A DNA stretch of 64,000 nt from Bacterioplanoides pacificum (GCF_042648445.1 NZ_JBHRYB010000025.1:108924-172923); one strand, 5' to 3'. Shown: positions 1-9,391, numbered from the stretch's first letter. The notes: generated by a model from the letters alone, not told the origin. Made by a program: numbers and translations.

Positions 1-202
1 TCGTGAAATCGTCAAAAGCGTCCTGAATGGTCTGCACCACCACCCCCATATTCTGCAGCGTCATCGGTTTATCGATCATGCTGGCATGGTAAGTAAATTC
101 CGGTGCCGCTAACGAGCGTGCGAGATTAAAACGTTTCTGATTCCAGGTCAGTTCGATAAATTGGCGAATCAGTTTTTTATTATTGTTGCTTCGTTCTTCC
201 AT
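1..202 (-). CDS. SnoaL-like / ester cyclase family protein (5' part only)
   Basis: Only the first 67 codons lie in the window; the gene runs off the left edge. The start is the ATG at 202. The N-terminus (MEERSNNNKKLIRQFIELTW) followed by a helix and a 'FTYHASMIDKP' segment resembles the opening of the SnoaL-like/NTF2-fold polyketide cyclase group, small alpha+beta barrel proteins with varied enzymatic roles. It is transcribed away from the next gene cluster's promoter side, 74 bp downstream of the hydrolase stop. Family assignment is by pattern only and substrate is unknown. Confidence 0.55.
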   Translation of the reverse strand, partial: MEERSNNNKKLIRQFIELTWNQKRFNLARSLAAPEFTYHASMIDKPMTLQNMGVVVQTIQDAFDDFT

Positions 203-276
203 GGGATTCCTCTGCTTTCAACTTCCGTGTTAACAGCGACCTTCCCGGTCGCTTCCCTGTACATCTGTTTACCGAA

Positions 277-1281
277 TCAGCCCAGATTCAGCCAGTCCGC
301 CACCTGCTGATAAATACGGGCGCGGTTCTGCACCGATTCGTTCACCAGATGGTGTTGCCCGCCAGGCAACATCAACACCTGCCGATGGGGGAACTTTTGC
401 GACAGGATGGACAGATTATGACACCAGTCCACGGTGTTGTCTGCGTCCCCCTGTATGATATTGAGGGCCACTTCACACGTCGGCCGTGCTTCGATGTAGG
501 GAATCCACTGACGCAATGCACCAACCCAGCGCACACTCAGATGACGCGGCTGCAACGGGTCCTGTTCGGCAATAAATTTCAGGAAGCGGGCGTCAGCGGA
601 GTTGGGATTAAACTCACGTTTCACCCGCCGCAGGACCAGGCTGAGAATGCTGTGTAACAGGCGACCGCGGCGCCAGCCTTTCGGCCGCACCAGCGGTGCA
701 AATAACGTCACCGCCTGAAATGGCGACTGCGCCTGAGTCAGCTGACGCTTAAGCAGATAATTGATGGCGATCGCGCCGCCGGTACTCTGGCCAAACAGAT
801 ACAGCGGGGCAATTAAGTGTGCCTGTACCTGCTGCAACACCAGGCTGAATATTTCGTCATATTGCTGAAAACTGTCGATCGCAGCCCGCTCGCCGGATGA
901 CAAACCATGGCCGGGTAAATCAAAAATGACCACGTCCAGCTGCTGACGCAGACAAAACTCAATCAGTGAGCCATAAATACCCGTGTGATCGTAATAGCCA
1001 TGCACAATCAGCGCCGTGCCACGGGCCCCGGGCTGACGCCACAACTGCACGGCAATGTCATACACCTGAGTGTGTAACATACCGGCAAAATGGCTGACCT
1101 GCGCCAGACCGTCAAAATCGAGCTGGTAGTGACGCCGATAGGCCTGCCATTGCTCGCTTTCGGCCAGGCCGGGTGCCTGCCACTGCAGCTCCGGGATTTC
1201 CTCAATCAGGGATTCCCGGCTCCAGCCGCTGTCGGATTGCTCGACATCCACCACGTCTCTCCAGGCAAACGATAAGTTCAT
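277..1281 (-). CDS. alpha/beta hydrolase, lysophospholipase-like
   Basis: A 334-residue serine hydrolase of the monoacylglycerol lipase/lysophospholipase (PldB) group. The oxyanion-hole HG is at about residues 94-95, followed by the 'DLPGHGLSSG' loop typical of this group. The nucleophile elbow is GQSTG at 164-168 (Ser166), and a late GGQHH holds the likely catalytic His. No signal peptide is present, so it probably acts on lipids or esters from the cytoplasm or inner membrane face. It starts at an ATG 6 bp after the folA stop, so it is probably the last gene of a lgt-thyA-folA transcript. The exact substrate cannot be read from the sequence. Confidence 0.8.
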   Translation of the reverse strand: MNLSFAWRDVVDVEQSDSGWSRESLIEEIPELQWQAPGLAESEQWQAYRRHYQLDFDGLAQVSHFAGMLHTQVYDIAVQLWRQPGARGTALIVHGYYDHTGIYGSLIEFCLRQQLDVVIFDLPGHGLSSGERAAIDSFQQYDEIFSLVLQQVQAHLIAPLYLFGQSTGGAIAINYLLKRQLTQAQSPFQAVTLFAPLVRPKGWRRGRLLHSILSLVLRRVKREFNPNSADARFLKFIAEQDPLQPRHLSVRWVGALRQWIPYIEARPTCEVALNIIQGDADNTVDWCHNLSILSQKFPHRQVLMLPGGQHHLVNESVQNRARIYQQVADWLNLG

Positions 1282-1287
1282 AACGGT

Positions 1288-1818
1288 TTAATCCGCCATC
1301 GCGCTAACAGGTTCATACACGTTAAAACTGTAGGCATAAGGATTCGGGCCTGTGGCGGCAAAATCTTCTCCCGCCACCTTCTTCCAGGCGTCGCGGTCGA
1401 ATTCCGGGAAGCGGGCATCACCGTCAACGACGGCGTGTACCTCGGTAAGATACATACGATCCACCAGCGCTAACGCCAGGCTATAAATTTCCGCCCCGCC
1501 AATAATCATAGCCTCCTGCTGACCGTCGATCAGGCAAATATGCTCTGCCAGCTCACGCGCGGCTTCCAGGCTGGACACCACTTTCACACTGTCGTTGGCA
1601 GCCGGCGGCTGATAGTCCGGCTGCCGGGTGATGATGATATTACTGCGCCCGGGCAGTGGCCGGCCGATACTCTCGTAGGTTTTACGGCCCATGATCACCG
1701 GCTTGCCCAGCGTGACCTGTTTAAAATATTTCAGATCATTGGGCAGATACCAGGGCAGTTTATTATCGCGGCCGATCACACGATTTTCGGCCAGCGCAAC
1801 GATCAGGGAGAGCTTCAC
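1288..1818 (-). CDS. folA: dihydrofolate reductase
   Basis: Reduces dihydrofolate to tetrahydrofolate with NADPH, closing the cycle opened by thymidylate synthase next door. The N-terminal 'VALAENRVIGRDNKLPW' carries the family's substrate-site segment, followed by 'MGRKTYESIGRPLPGR' (NADPH site) and 'IIGGAEIY'. I chose the GTG at 1818 (176 aa), which places the first strand where the family begins. An in-frame TTG at 1842 would add eight residues. It lies downstream of thyA on the same strand with a gap of about 115 bp, the usual thyA-folA pairing. Confidence 0.93.
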   Translation of the reverse strand: MKLSLIVALAENRVIGRDNKLPWYLPNDLKYFKQVTLGKPVIMGRKTYESIGRPLPGRSNIIITRQPDYQPPAANDSVKVVSSLEAARELAEHICLIDGQQEAMIIGGAEIYSLALALVDRMYLTEVHAVVDGDARFPEFDRDAWKKVAGEDFAATGPNPYAYSFNVYEPVSAMAD

Positions 1819-1935
1819 AGGATTATCCGCTTGGTTGAACAAAAAGCAGATGATAACGAGCAGACGACGGAAATGTAACTCACGGATAACACCAGTGCGC
1901 TGTTATCCGTGTCATCCGGGGGCGGATCGGCGGCG

Positions 1936-2730
1936 TTACACCGCCACCGGCGCTTTGATATGTGGGTGCGACTCATAACCCACGATTTCAAAATCATCGA
2001 ATGTGTAATCGAAGATAGAGTCCGGCTTACGGCCGATTTTCAGCTGCGCCAATGGCAGCGGTTCACGGCTCAGTTGCAGATCGGTTTGTTCCAGATGGTT
2101 GGCGTACAGATGTACATCACCACCGGTCCAGACAAAATCTCCTACCTCTAAATCACACTGCTGCGCCACCATATGTACCAGCAGCGCATAGCTGGCGATA
2201 TTAAACGGCACACCGAGGAAAATATCGGCACTGCGCTGATACAACTGACAGGACAGCTTGCCATCGGCAACGTAGAACTGGAAAAACGCATGACACGGCG
2301 GCAGCGCCATATTGTTCACTTCGGCCACATTCCAGGCACTGACGATTAAACGGCGCGAATCCGGGTTGTTGTTAATCTGCTCCACCACCTGGCTGATCTG
2401 ATCGATATGACCACCATCCGGGGTTGGCCAGGAGCGCCACTGCGAACCGTACACCGGGCCCAGGTTACCCTCTTCATCGGCCCATTCATCCCAGATGGAA
2501 ACGCCGTTCTCTTTCAGATAACGGATATTGGTATCACCACTTAAAAACCACAGCAACTCGTGAATAATGGAGCGCAGATGCAGCTTTTTGGTGGTCACCA
2601 GCGGGAAACCTTCACTGAGATCAAAACGCATCTGGTAGCCAAAACAGCTGTACGTGCCGGTACCGGTACGATCCTCTTTGAAGGTGCCGTTTTCGCGTAC
2701 ATGACGCATCAGATCCAGATATTGTTTCAT
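1936..2730 (-). CDS. thyA: thymidylate synthase
   Basis: Converts dUMP to dTMP using methylene-tetrahydrofolate and leaves dihydrofolate for FolA. At 264 residues it has the same length as the E. coli enzyme. The catalytic cysteine is in PPCHAFFQFY (Cys146), the phosphate-binding arginine segment is 'FKEDRTGTGT' near residue 18, and the 'RSADIFLGVPFNIASYA' block follows. The ATG start at 2730 lies 17 bp after the lgt stop, so the two genes are very likely co-transcribed, as in many gammaproteobacteria. Confidence 0.97.
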   Translation of the reverse strand: MKQYLDLMRHVRENGTFKEDRTGTGTYSCFGYQMRFDLSEGFPLVTTKKLHLRSIIHELLWFLSGDTNIRYLKENGVSIWDEWADEEGNLGPVYGSQWRSWPTPDGGHIDQISQVVEQINNNPDSRRLIVSAWNVAEVNNMALPPCHAFFQFYVADGKLSCQLYQRSADIFLGVPFNIASYALLVHMVAQQCDLEVGDFVWTGGDVHLYANHLEQTDLQLSREPLPLAQLKIGRKPDSIFDYTFDDFEIVGYESHPHIKAPVAV

Positions 2731-2747
2731 GGTGTACTCTCAGTCGA

Positions 2748-3557
2748 TTAAGCGGTTTTGGCCGGGTTGTTAGCACCGCGATAAGCCCAGACCATAAAAG
2801 CGATGCCGATAACAATCATCGGCAGGCTCAATAACTGCCCGCGGCTCATCCAGCCAAACAGATCAAAGCCGATGTGGGCATCGGGTTCGCGGAAGAATTC
2901 AGCAATGCTGCGGAACAGGCCATATCCTATCAGAAAAGCGGCGCCAACGGCCTTCTGCGGCCGTGGCTTACTGGAAAACCACCACAAAATAACGAACAGT
3001 AAAAAGCCTTCCAGCGCCGCCTGGTACAACTGTGACGGATGGCGCGGTAAATCGCCGGCACGCGGAAATACCATCGCCCAGGGCACTGATTGCGGATCGG
3101 CTATCCGGCCCCACAGTTCACCGCCAATAAAGTTACCGATACGGCCAAACATCAGCCCCAGCGGTACAAACGGCGCAACAAAATCACCAACATCAAAGAA
3201 ATTCTTTTTGTATTTATGGCCGAACCAGGCCAGTGCCAGTAATACGCCCAACAGTCCGCCGTGGAACGACATACCACCTTCCCACACCCGCAATAACCAC
3301 AACGGATCTTCCAGAAACTGCGGGAAGTTATAAAACAACACATAACCACAGCGGCCACCCAGAATAACCCCCATGGCGCCGAAAAAAATCAGGTCAGACA
3401 CCTGTTGCGGCGTCCAGCCGGACTCCGGCCGCTTGGCGCGCAAATTCGCCAGCCACCAGCTGGTACCAAAGGCCAGCAGATACATCAGGCCATACCAATG
3501 GATTTTCAGCGGCCCGATGGCGATAGCAACCGGGTCAATTTCAGGGTAAGTCAGCAT
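2748..3557 (-). CDS. lgt: prolipoprotein diacylglyceryl transferase
   Basis: Inner-membrane enzyme that attaches diacylglycerol to the lipobox cysteine of prolipoproteins, the first step of lipoprotein maturation. Several lipoproteins in this window would be its clients. The sequence shows about seven hydrophobic segments, the 'GGRCGYVLFYN' block and the Lgt signature 'GRIGNFIGGELWGR'. I start it at the ATG at 3557 (269 aa, MLTYPEIDPVAI), which follows a GGATG-type ribosome site; an upstream in-frame start would add 18 non-conserved residues. It heads the lgt-thyA-folA group. Confidence 0.96.
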   Translation of the reverse strand: MLTYPEIDPVAIAIGPLKIHWYGLMYLLAFGTSWWLANLRAKRPESGWTPQQVSDLIFFGAMGVILGGRCGYVLFYNFPQFLEDPLWLLRVWEGGMSFHGGLLGVLLALAWFGHKYKKNFFDVGDFVAPFVPLGLMFGRIGNFIGGELWGRIADPQSVPWAMVFPRAGDLPRHPSQLYQAALEGFLLFVILWWFSSKPRPQKAVGAAFLIGYGLFRSIAEFFREPDAHIGFDLFGWMSRGQLLSLPMIVIGIAFMVWAYRGANNPAKTA

Positions 3558-3634
3558 AACAACATCCTTGCAGCGGGATCTGGTGGTCAGTATGACGGCC
3601 AAATCCGGCAATTTTATGAATCAGAGAAACCGGA

Positions 3635-4450
3635 TCAGGACAATAAGAAGCGCAATCCAACCACAACCAATAACAGCGCGAAGGCTTTTTTCAGTAATTT
3701 TTGGTCAAGCTTATGAGCCAGCCGGGCACCCACTTTGGCACAGGGCACACTGGTTAACACAATGCCCACAATCGCCGGCCAATATAAAAAACCCGTAGTC
3801 CACTGGGGTAACCCTGCCTGATCCCAGCCGGCAAACACATTACTGATGGCGCCGGTTAATGCGATCGGTAAGCCACAGGCGGCTGACGTCGCTACCGCCT
3901 GGCGCATCGGGATCTGCATCCAGGTTAAATACGGCACGGTGAAGGTGCCTCCGCCAATACCAAACCAGGAGGAGCCAAAACCAACCACACCACCCGCCGT
4001 AACCAGGCCGGCGTTCCCAGGGCGCGAGCCATCGCGTTTCGGATCCAGGCCAAAAAACATTTTAATTGCCACTAATAAAGCAAACACACCGATGATTTTT
4101 TGCAATACCGGGCCGGGCACACTGGTAATCAGAGAAACACCGAGCGCGGTGCCGACAATAATGCCCACGCTCATCATGGCCACCAATGACCAGTCCACCG
4201 CGCCATTTTTGTGATGCTCACGTACCGAGCTGATGGAGGTAAACACAATCGTCGCCAGCGACGTTGCTACCGCCATATGGGTTAACACCGCTTCGCTGAT
4301 GCCCTGTGCAGCAAAGGTCAGCACCAGTACCGGCACAATCACCATACCGCCACCAATACCAAATAAACCGGCTAACAAACCCGCGACCGCACCGACGGCC
4401 AGAAACAATAAAAATGTCATAATCATCACACGCGCTTCAGGGGCGGGCAT
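3635..4450 (-). CDS. TauE/SafE family sulfite exporter-like permease
   Basis: A 271-residue integral membrane protein with eight predicted hydrophobic segments and the family's two glycine-rich repeats, 'LLAGLFGIGGGMVIVPVL' near the N-terminus and 'SSWFGIGGGTFTVPYL' near residue 160. Members move sulfite, sulfoacetate or other organosulfur anions. No sulfur-metabolism gene flanks it, so the substrate is open. The ATG at 4450 has an AGGG upstream; internal ATGs at 4426 and 4420 are also possible. The gene lies 78 bp upstream of lgt on the same strand. Confidence 0.87.
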   Translation of the reverse strand: MPAPEARVMIMTFLLFLAVGAVAGLLAGLFGIGGGMVIVPVLVLTFAAQGISEAVLTHMAVATSLATIVFTSISSVREHHKNGAVDWSLVAMMSVGIIVGTALGVSLITSVPGPVLQKIIGVFALLVAIKMFFGLDPKRDGSRPGNAGLVTAGGVVGFGSSWFGIGGGTFTVPYLTWMQIPMRQAVATSAACGLPIALTGAISNVFAGWDQAGLPQWTTGFLYWPAIVGIVLTSVPCAKVGARLAHKLDQKLLKKAFALLLVVVGLRFLLS

Positions 4451-4465
4451 TATGCCCTGAAAGCC

Positions 4466-5500
4466 TTACCCGGCTCCAGTTTCGTCATCCGACAACACCA
4501 TCGGCCTGCCGCTCCGGGCATCAATCCGGCCCAATGATGGGCCCTGGTATTGATTGAGAATCAACTGAACAACCGCTTCACCGTACTGATCAAACCAGAA
4601 CTTTCCCATGTCGCGGATGCGCGCAATATTATCCCGGGTAACACAATCCATCGCCTGCTGCGGCGGATTCGGCAAGCCGGGCTGGGTGGCTAATTCGCTA
4701 TCGACCCGGATATAACTGCCCGGCCGGGTAATGGTTTGCGCCTGATAAGCAACAATACGCTCATCCGACAGCACACTCATAATCTGACCTTTAAGCGCCC
4801 ACTGAATAGCACCCCAGCGTTGCGACGCTTTACCATTAATCGCAGCGGTGCGGTGACCGGTGCCAATCGACAGCAGCCGCATCTGATCAATCGAGGTTTG
4901 GTAGCGCCGGCGCGCTTCGGCAATGGCGCACAAAGCGGGATTATTCGCCACCACACCACCATCAATTAACCAGCGCTGTGTCGTGTTTATATTAACTGCC
5001 GCAGTAGGAAAGAACGTCGGAGCTGCCGAGGTCGCATCAACGACCTGAGTGCACAATAACGACCGGTGGTCAGACTCAGTGGATTTAATCACCAGCGGCG
5101 TACGGGCTTTAACGTCATAAGAAACCACCAATGCTTCTTTTTCATCAGCGACATCACCGAGACGCGCCTCAGAAAAAATTTGTGTCAGCACTTCAAGCTT
5201 GCCCTGACGCTGATATTTGGGCCGCAACACACCACCCATAAATGGCCAGCGGCTGTTATGCCGGAACAAACGCGCGGCATTCACCTCACCGTGCAGATAA
5301 TTAATTTCATCCAGGCTTTTATCTGTGCAGGCCAATGCCAGAGCAATAGTGCCACCGGCACTGGTTCCGGCAAAAAAATCGACTTCGTCACGCAGCGTTT
5401 TACCCGAACGCTGCAGCTGCTGTTCTATCAGAGACAGAAATTCAGTGGTGGCTGCAGCACGGGCACCACCACCGTCGAGAGAGAGAATTAATTTCTTCAT
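4466..5500 (-). CDS. patatin-like phospholipase
   Basis: A 344-residue patatin-domain acyl hydrolase. Visible parts are the anion-binding loop DGGGAR (residues 9-14), the nucleophile elbow GTSAG (45-49, Ser47) and the dyad aspartate in LIDGG (Asp180). The 'DATSAAPTFFP' segment just before the dyad is typical of soluble bacterial patatins. There is no signal peptide. The ATG at 5500 overlaps the stop of the upstream gene (ATGA), so translation is probably coupled to that zinc-ribbon/YbjQ protein. Patatins of this type hydrolyse phospholipids; some are immune effectors, but no nucleotide cyclase is nearby. Confidence 0.85.
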   Translation of the reverse strand: MKKLILSLDGGGARAAATTEFLSLIEQQLQRSGKTLRDEVDFFAGTSAGGTIALALACTDKSLDEINYLHGEVNAARLFRHNSRWPFMGGVLRPKYQRQGKLEVLTQIFSEARLGDVADEKEALVVSYDVKARTPLVIKSTESDHRSLLCTQVVDATSAAPTFFPTAAVNINTTQRWLIDGGVVANNPALCAIAEARRRYQTSIDQMRLLSIGTGHRTAAINGKASQRWGAIQWALKGQIMSVLSDERIVAYQAQTITRPGSYIRVDSELATQPGLPNPPQQAMDCVTRDNIARIRDMGKFWFDQYGEAVVQLILNQYQGPSLGRIDARSGRPMVLSDDETGAG

Positions 5501-6084
5501 TGAGGTGAAGCAACAACAGCAGTTCCAGAAGCAACAAGCATCATAAGCCCGTTTTTTCCCGACCCTGTAATTTCTTGGTAGTCTAAATCCACACAGATAA
5601 CAGCATTTGCACCAGCACAATAAGCTTCGATTTTAAGTTGCTCAAGAACTTCTTTTCTTGCGTCTCTTAAAACCTTTTTCATTGTTTCACTTTTCCCACC
5701 AAATATATCCCTTACCTGAACCATTACATCCTTAAATACATTAACGCCATAAACAACTTCTGACGTTATAATTTCTATCTCCTTAATAATATCCATTTTC
5801 GATATTTGGAATGATGTTGTCAGGATCACTGACTCGGAAATCTTAGAAAGTTCTTCTTTAGAAAAACAACTCCAATCACCGCTATCTTTAGCCATTTCCA
5901 GCCTATTCTGCAACTCTGACTCTTGAATTCTTAGTTCATTATCTCTTTTGGCTTTCTCCCGGCTAACCTTCTCCCTGTGACGCTCAAGGTCTTCACTATC
6001 AATAGGTCTTTTGCACTTCCAGCAAAAGTTGTCAGTTACTTTATTGAAACAACCACATTTAGGGCATTCAACTTTTTCGATCAC
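5497..6084 (-). CDS. zinc-ribbon protein with YbjQ (UPF0145)-like domain
   Basis: A 195-residue protein in three parts. First comes an N-terminal zinc ribbon with CxxC pairs at residues 7/10 and 21/24. A charged stretch follows (about 30-75, likely helical or coiled). The C-terminal part from about residue 85 has the hallmarks of YbjQ/UPF0145 proteins: 'ILTTSF', 'GVNVFKDVMVQVRDIFGGKS', 'GANAVICVDLDY' and a final 'VASGTAV'. The start is a GTG at 6084 with AAGGA seven bases upstream. It is clearly A+T-richer than its neighbours, which suggests transfer. It overlaps the patatin gene by 4 bp. Its function is unknown; YbjQ proteins form oligomers and are often annotated as metal-binding without proof. 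Confidence 0.75.
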   Translation of the reverse strand: MIEKVECPKCGCFNKVTDNFCWKCKRPIDSEDLERHREKVSREKAKRDNELRIQESELQNRLEMAKDSGDWSCFSKEELSKISESVILTTSFQISKMDIIKEIEIITSEVVYGVNVFKDVMVQVRDIFGGKSETMKKVLRDARKEVLEQLKIEAYCAGANAVICVDLDYQEITGSGKNGLMMLVASGTAVVASPQ

Positions 6085-6118
6085 ACGATATTCCTTATCA
6101 AAATATGACTATTAAAAT

Positions 6119-6246
6119 CGCGGACAGGGTCCGCTCCCACAGGCTAAAAGCTGTTTTCTGTAGGGGCGCGTCCTGTCCGCAAAATAAAACTATTTTTCAG
6201 CATCTTAAAATAGTGTCAGCTGTGTAGGAGCGGACCCTGTCCGCGA
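6119..6246. repeat. REP-like hairpin cluster (one inverted pair plus a third copy)
   Basis: Three copies of a REP-type unit whose core GCGGACCCTGTCCGC folds into a 6-bp stem with a CCT loop. One copy is on the minus strand (6119-6140) and two on the plus strand (6159-6180, degenerate, and 6223-6246). The first two face each other, the arrangement called a REPIN. The cluster sits between the zinc-ribbon gene and the polA stop. The same unit recurs at 43502-43525 and in tandem at 51118-51288. Confidence 0.85.
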
Positions 6247-6254
6247 AAAACGCA

Positions 6255-9005
6255 TCAATGCGCCTGATCCCAGTTGTCACCAATCCCGGCTTCCACTAAC
6301 AATGGGACTTTGAGCTCGGCAGCATTTTGCATTTTTTGTTGCAACTCCACCGCAAAGGCTTCGGCCTGGTCTTCACGTACTTCAAGAATTAATTCATCGT
6401 GTACCTGCATTAACATCCGTGCATCAAAGCCGGAGCCCGGCAACCAGTCAGCCACCTGAATCATAGCGCGTTTAATAATATCGGCGGCACTGCCCTGCAT
6501 CGGAGCATTAATCGCAGTACGTTCTGCATGCTGACGTCGCGGTGCATTTTTGGCGCGAATATCCGGCAGGTATAAACGGCGACCAAAAATGGTTTCGACA
6601 TAGCCTTTTTCTTTGGCACTTTCGCGGGTGTTATCCATATATTCCTGCACCCCCGGATAACGCTGGAAATACAGGTTAACGTAGTCCTGTGCTTCACTGC
6701 GGCCAATACCCAGCTGTTTCGCCAGACCAAAAGCGGACATACCATAAATCAGACCAAAGTTAATGGCTTTGGCACTGCGGCGCTGATTATCCGTGACCTC
6801 CTCTTCGCTGACGGAAAATACTTCCGCGGCGGTGGCCCGGTGAACATCACGTCCTTCTTTAAAAGCTTTTAATAATCCCTCATCATCCGACAGGTGCGCC
6901 ATAATACGTAATTCCACCTGGCTGTAATCCGCCGCCACCAGTTTATAACCCGGCGGCGCAATAAATGCCTGACGAATACGACGCCCTTCTTCACTGCGGA
7001 TCGGAATATTCTGTAAGTTAGGATCAGTTGACGATAACCGCCCGGTCGCCGCCACTGCCTGATGATAAGAAGTATGTACCCGACCAGATGTTTTATTCAC
7101 CATCAGTGGCAGTTTGTCGGTATAGGTACTTTTTAGTTTCGACAGCCCGCGATGCTCAATAATAATCCGTGGCAGCTCAAACTCTTCGGCCAGTTCAACC
7201 AGTACCTCCTCGGCCGTTGATGGCGCACCTTTGGGGGTTTTCTTGCGTACCGGCAACTCCAGTTTTTCGAACAGGATAGTGCCCAGCTGCTTGGGTGATC
7301 CCAGGTTAAACACTTCACCCGCAACATCATGGGCCTGCTGTTCCAGCTGTTGCAGTTTCTGTTCAATTTCGCCACTTTGCTGATGCAATAAATCCGCATC
7401 AATTAATGCACCAAACTCTTCCATGGCGCATAACACCGGCATAGCTGCCATTTCAATATCGCGAAATACCGCGGTTAATGAATCAAACTTCTGCAGTTTT
7501 TTCCATAACACCTGGTGCAACCGCAGGGTGATATCGGCATCCTCCGCCGCGTACGGTGCTGCCACCTCCAGCTCAACCTGATTAAAGGTTTTTTGCTTCG
7601 CACCTTTGCCGGCAACTTCTTCAAAACTGATGCATTTATGGCCCAGGTATTTCAGTGCCAGGCTATCCATATCATGACGCGTTGCAACCGAATTCAGCAC
7701 ATAGGATTCCAGCTGAGTATCAAACGCTACCCCTCTGAGCTGAATGCCGTGATTGGCCAGTACGTGCATATCGTATTTCATATGCTGGCCAACTTTTTTC
7801 TGCTGCTCATCTTCCAGCAAAGGTTTTAATAACGCCAGGCAGGCATCACGCTCCAGCTGCGCTGGCGCACCGTCATAGTCATGCGCTAACGGCAGGTACG
7901 CGGCTTTACCGGCCTCCACCGCAAAAGAAACACCAACAATGCTTGCGTCTTTATAATTCAGTGACGTCGTTTCGGTATCAAAGGCGAATAACTCGGCGGC
8001 TTTTAATTTTTCCAGCCAGCTTTCTAATTGCGCCTGTTCCAGAATAACCTCATAGTCACCTTGCAGTTTTTCCGGTAACTCGTCATCGTCTTCAGCCACA
8101 ACGGCGGCAGCGCTGCTGGCTGAGGAGGCGGACCCGGAACCGGATAGTTCGGCAATCCAGGCTTTAAACTCCAGCTGCTTAAAATATTCCAGTAATTGTG
8201 CCTGATCGGCAGGTTGAGACTGGATATCAATAATATGCTGCTGCAACTCAACATCACATTTAATGGTTGCCAGCTGCTTGGATAAAAATGCCTGTTCTTT
8301 ATGTTCTTCCAGGCGCGGCGCTAAGGTTTTGGCGCCCCGGAAACTGAGGGTTTTAACCTGATCCAGGTTGTCATAAATGGTTTCCAGATTCCCCAGCCCG
8401 GCTAGCAAACCCACGGCAGTTTTTTCACCGACTTTAGGTACACCGGGAATGTTATCGACCTTGTCTCCCATCAAAGCCAGATAATCGATAATTAACTGCG
8501 GGCCAATACCAAATTTTTCGGTAACACCATCCACATCCATAAAGGTATCGGTCATGGTATTAATCAGCGACACATGTTCGTTTACCAGCTGCGCCATATC
8601 TTTGTCGCCGGTGGAAATAATCACATCGCGTTGATGTTCAGTCGCCTGAGCCGCCAGCGTGCCAATCACATCATCTGCTTCCACACCTTCGATGATCAGC
8701 AGCGGCAATCCCATGGCGCGGATAATATTATGAATCGGTTCAATCTGTTCACGCAGCTCTTCCGGCATCGGTGGCCGGTGTGCTTTGTAATCGGCGTACA
8801 TATCGTTGCGGAAGGTTTTGCCTTTGGCATCAAACACCACCACCAGCTGTGACTGCGGGTAATCTTTTTGCAGTCGTTTAATCATGCTGATCACACCTTT
8901 AATGGCGTTGGTATGCAACCCTTGGGAATTGGTCAGCAAAGGAATGGCGTGAAAGGCTCGGAACAGGTAAGAAGAACCATCAACAAGAATAACGGGCTGA
9001 GACAT
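6255..9005 (-). CDS. polA: DNA polymerase I
   Basis: A 916-residue enzyme for Okazaki fragment maturation and repair. Residues 1 to about 290 form the 5' nuclease domain. The 3'-5' proofreading domain keeps its DxE pair (Asp343). The polymerase domain shows motif A 'DYSQVELRIMAHLS' (Asp693), motif B 'RRSAKAINFGLIYGM' and motif C HDE (869-871), so all three activities look intact. An Ala/Ser-rich linker near residues 315-325 separates the first two domains. I start it at the ATG at 9005 (MSQPVILVDGSSYLFRAFH); an upstream in-frame start adds a non-conserved leader. It is divergent from the DUF2782 gene. Confidence 0.97.
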   Translation of the reverse strand: MSQPVILVDGSSYLFRAFHAIPLLTNSQGLHTNAIKGVISMIKRLQKDYPQSQLVVVFDAKGKTFRNDMYADYKAHRPPMPEELREQIEPIHNIIRAMGLPLLIIEGVEADDVIGTLAAQATEHQRDVIISTGDKDMAQLVNEHVSLINTMTDTFMDVDGVTEKFGIGPQLIIDYLALMGDKVDNIPGVPKVGEKTAVGLLAGLGNLETIYDNLDQVKTLSFRGAKTLAPRLEEHKEQAFLSKQLATIKCDVELQQHIIDIQSQPADQAQLLEYFKQLEFKAWIAELSGSGSASSASSAAAVVAEDDDELPEKLQGDYEVILEQAQLESWLEKLKAAELFAFDTETTSLNYKDASIVGVSFAVEAGKAAYLPLAHDYDGAPAQLERDACLALLKPLLEDEQQKKVGQHMKYDMHVLANHGIQLRGVAFDTQLESYVLNSVATRHDMDSLALKYLGHKCISFEEVAGKGAKQKTFNQVELEVAAPYAAEDADITLRLHQVLWKKLQKFDSLTAVFRDIEMAAMPVLCAMEEFGALIDADLLHQQSGEIEQKLQQLEQQAHDVAGEVFNLGSPKQLGTILFEKLELPVRKKTPKGAPSTAEEVLVELAEEFELPRIIIEHRGLSKLKSTYTDKLPLMVNKTSGRVHTSYHQAVAATGRLSSTDPNLQNIPIRSEEGRRIRQAFIAPPGYKLVAADYSQVELRIMAHLSDDEGLLKAFKEGRDVHRATAAEVFSVSEEEVTDNQRRSAKAINFGLIYGMSAFGLAKQLGIGRSEAQDYVNLYFQRYPGVQEYMDNTRESAKEKGYVETIFGRRLYLPDIRAKNAPRRQHAERTAINAPMQGSAADIIKRAMIQVADWLPGSGFDARMLMQVHDELILEVREDQAEAFAVELQQKMQNAAELKVPLLVEAGIGDNWDQAH

Positions 9006-9106
9006 GATATTAATCAAATCCTTGGCTGAGCGTATGACTGAGGGCCGGTGACACGCACGAAAGCGGTCGTGATACACTGGCATTAAACGAATGCGAGTAG
9101 TCTACC

Positions 9107-9391
9107 ATGACGATCAGAAAAACACTGGCTCTGGCCCTGATTTCCACCGCTGCCTTCTGCTCTCTGCCTGCGCTGGCCGCTGAACCGGCCGGCGAAACAG
9201 TGACCATCCGTAACGACGGTGATAACACCTATTACGAATTCCGCCGCAACGGCAAAATCAGTGAAATCAAAGTGGTGCCCAAAGTCGGCAAACCCTATTA
9301 CCTGATTCCGACCCACGGCGAAGACGGCGACTTTATGCGCAAAGATAACCCGGAGATGCGGGTGCCGAGCTGGGTGATATTCCGCTGGTAA
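9107..9391 (+). CDS. DUF2782 family small periplasmic protein
   Basis: A 94-residue protein with a clear signal peptide ending near 'SLPALAAEP', then a small beta-rich domain ('NTYYEFRRNGKISEIKVVP', 'VPSWVIFRW') matching the DUF2782 pattern. In Pseudomonas a gene of this family sits in the same place, between polA and thrB. It is divergent from polA and 65 bp upstream of thrB, so probably co-transcribed with thrB. Molecular function is unknown. Confidence 0.8.
   Translation: MTIRKTLALALISTAAFCSLPALAAEPAGETVTIRNDGDNTYYEFRRNGKISEIKVVPKVGKPYYLIPTHGEDGDFMRKDNPEMRVPSWVIFRW

Noticed and set aside
4466..6084. CBASS-type defence system based on the patatin
   Set aside because: No CD-NTase or other signal-producing gene is present; the partner is a zinc-ribbon/YbjQ protein.
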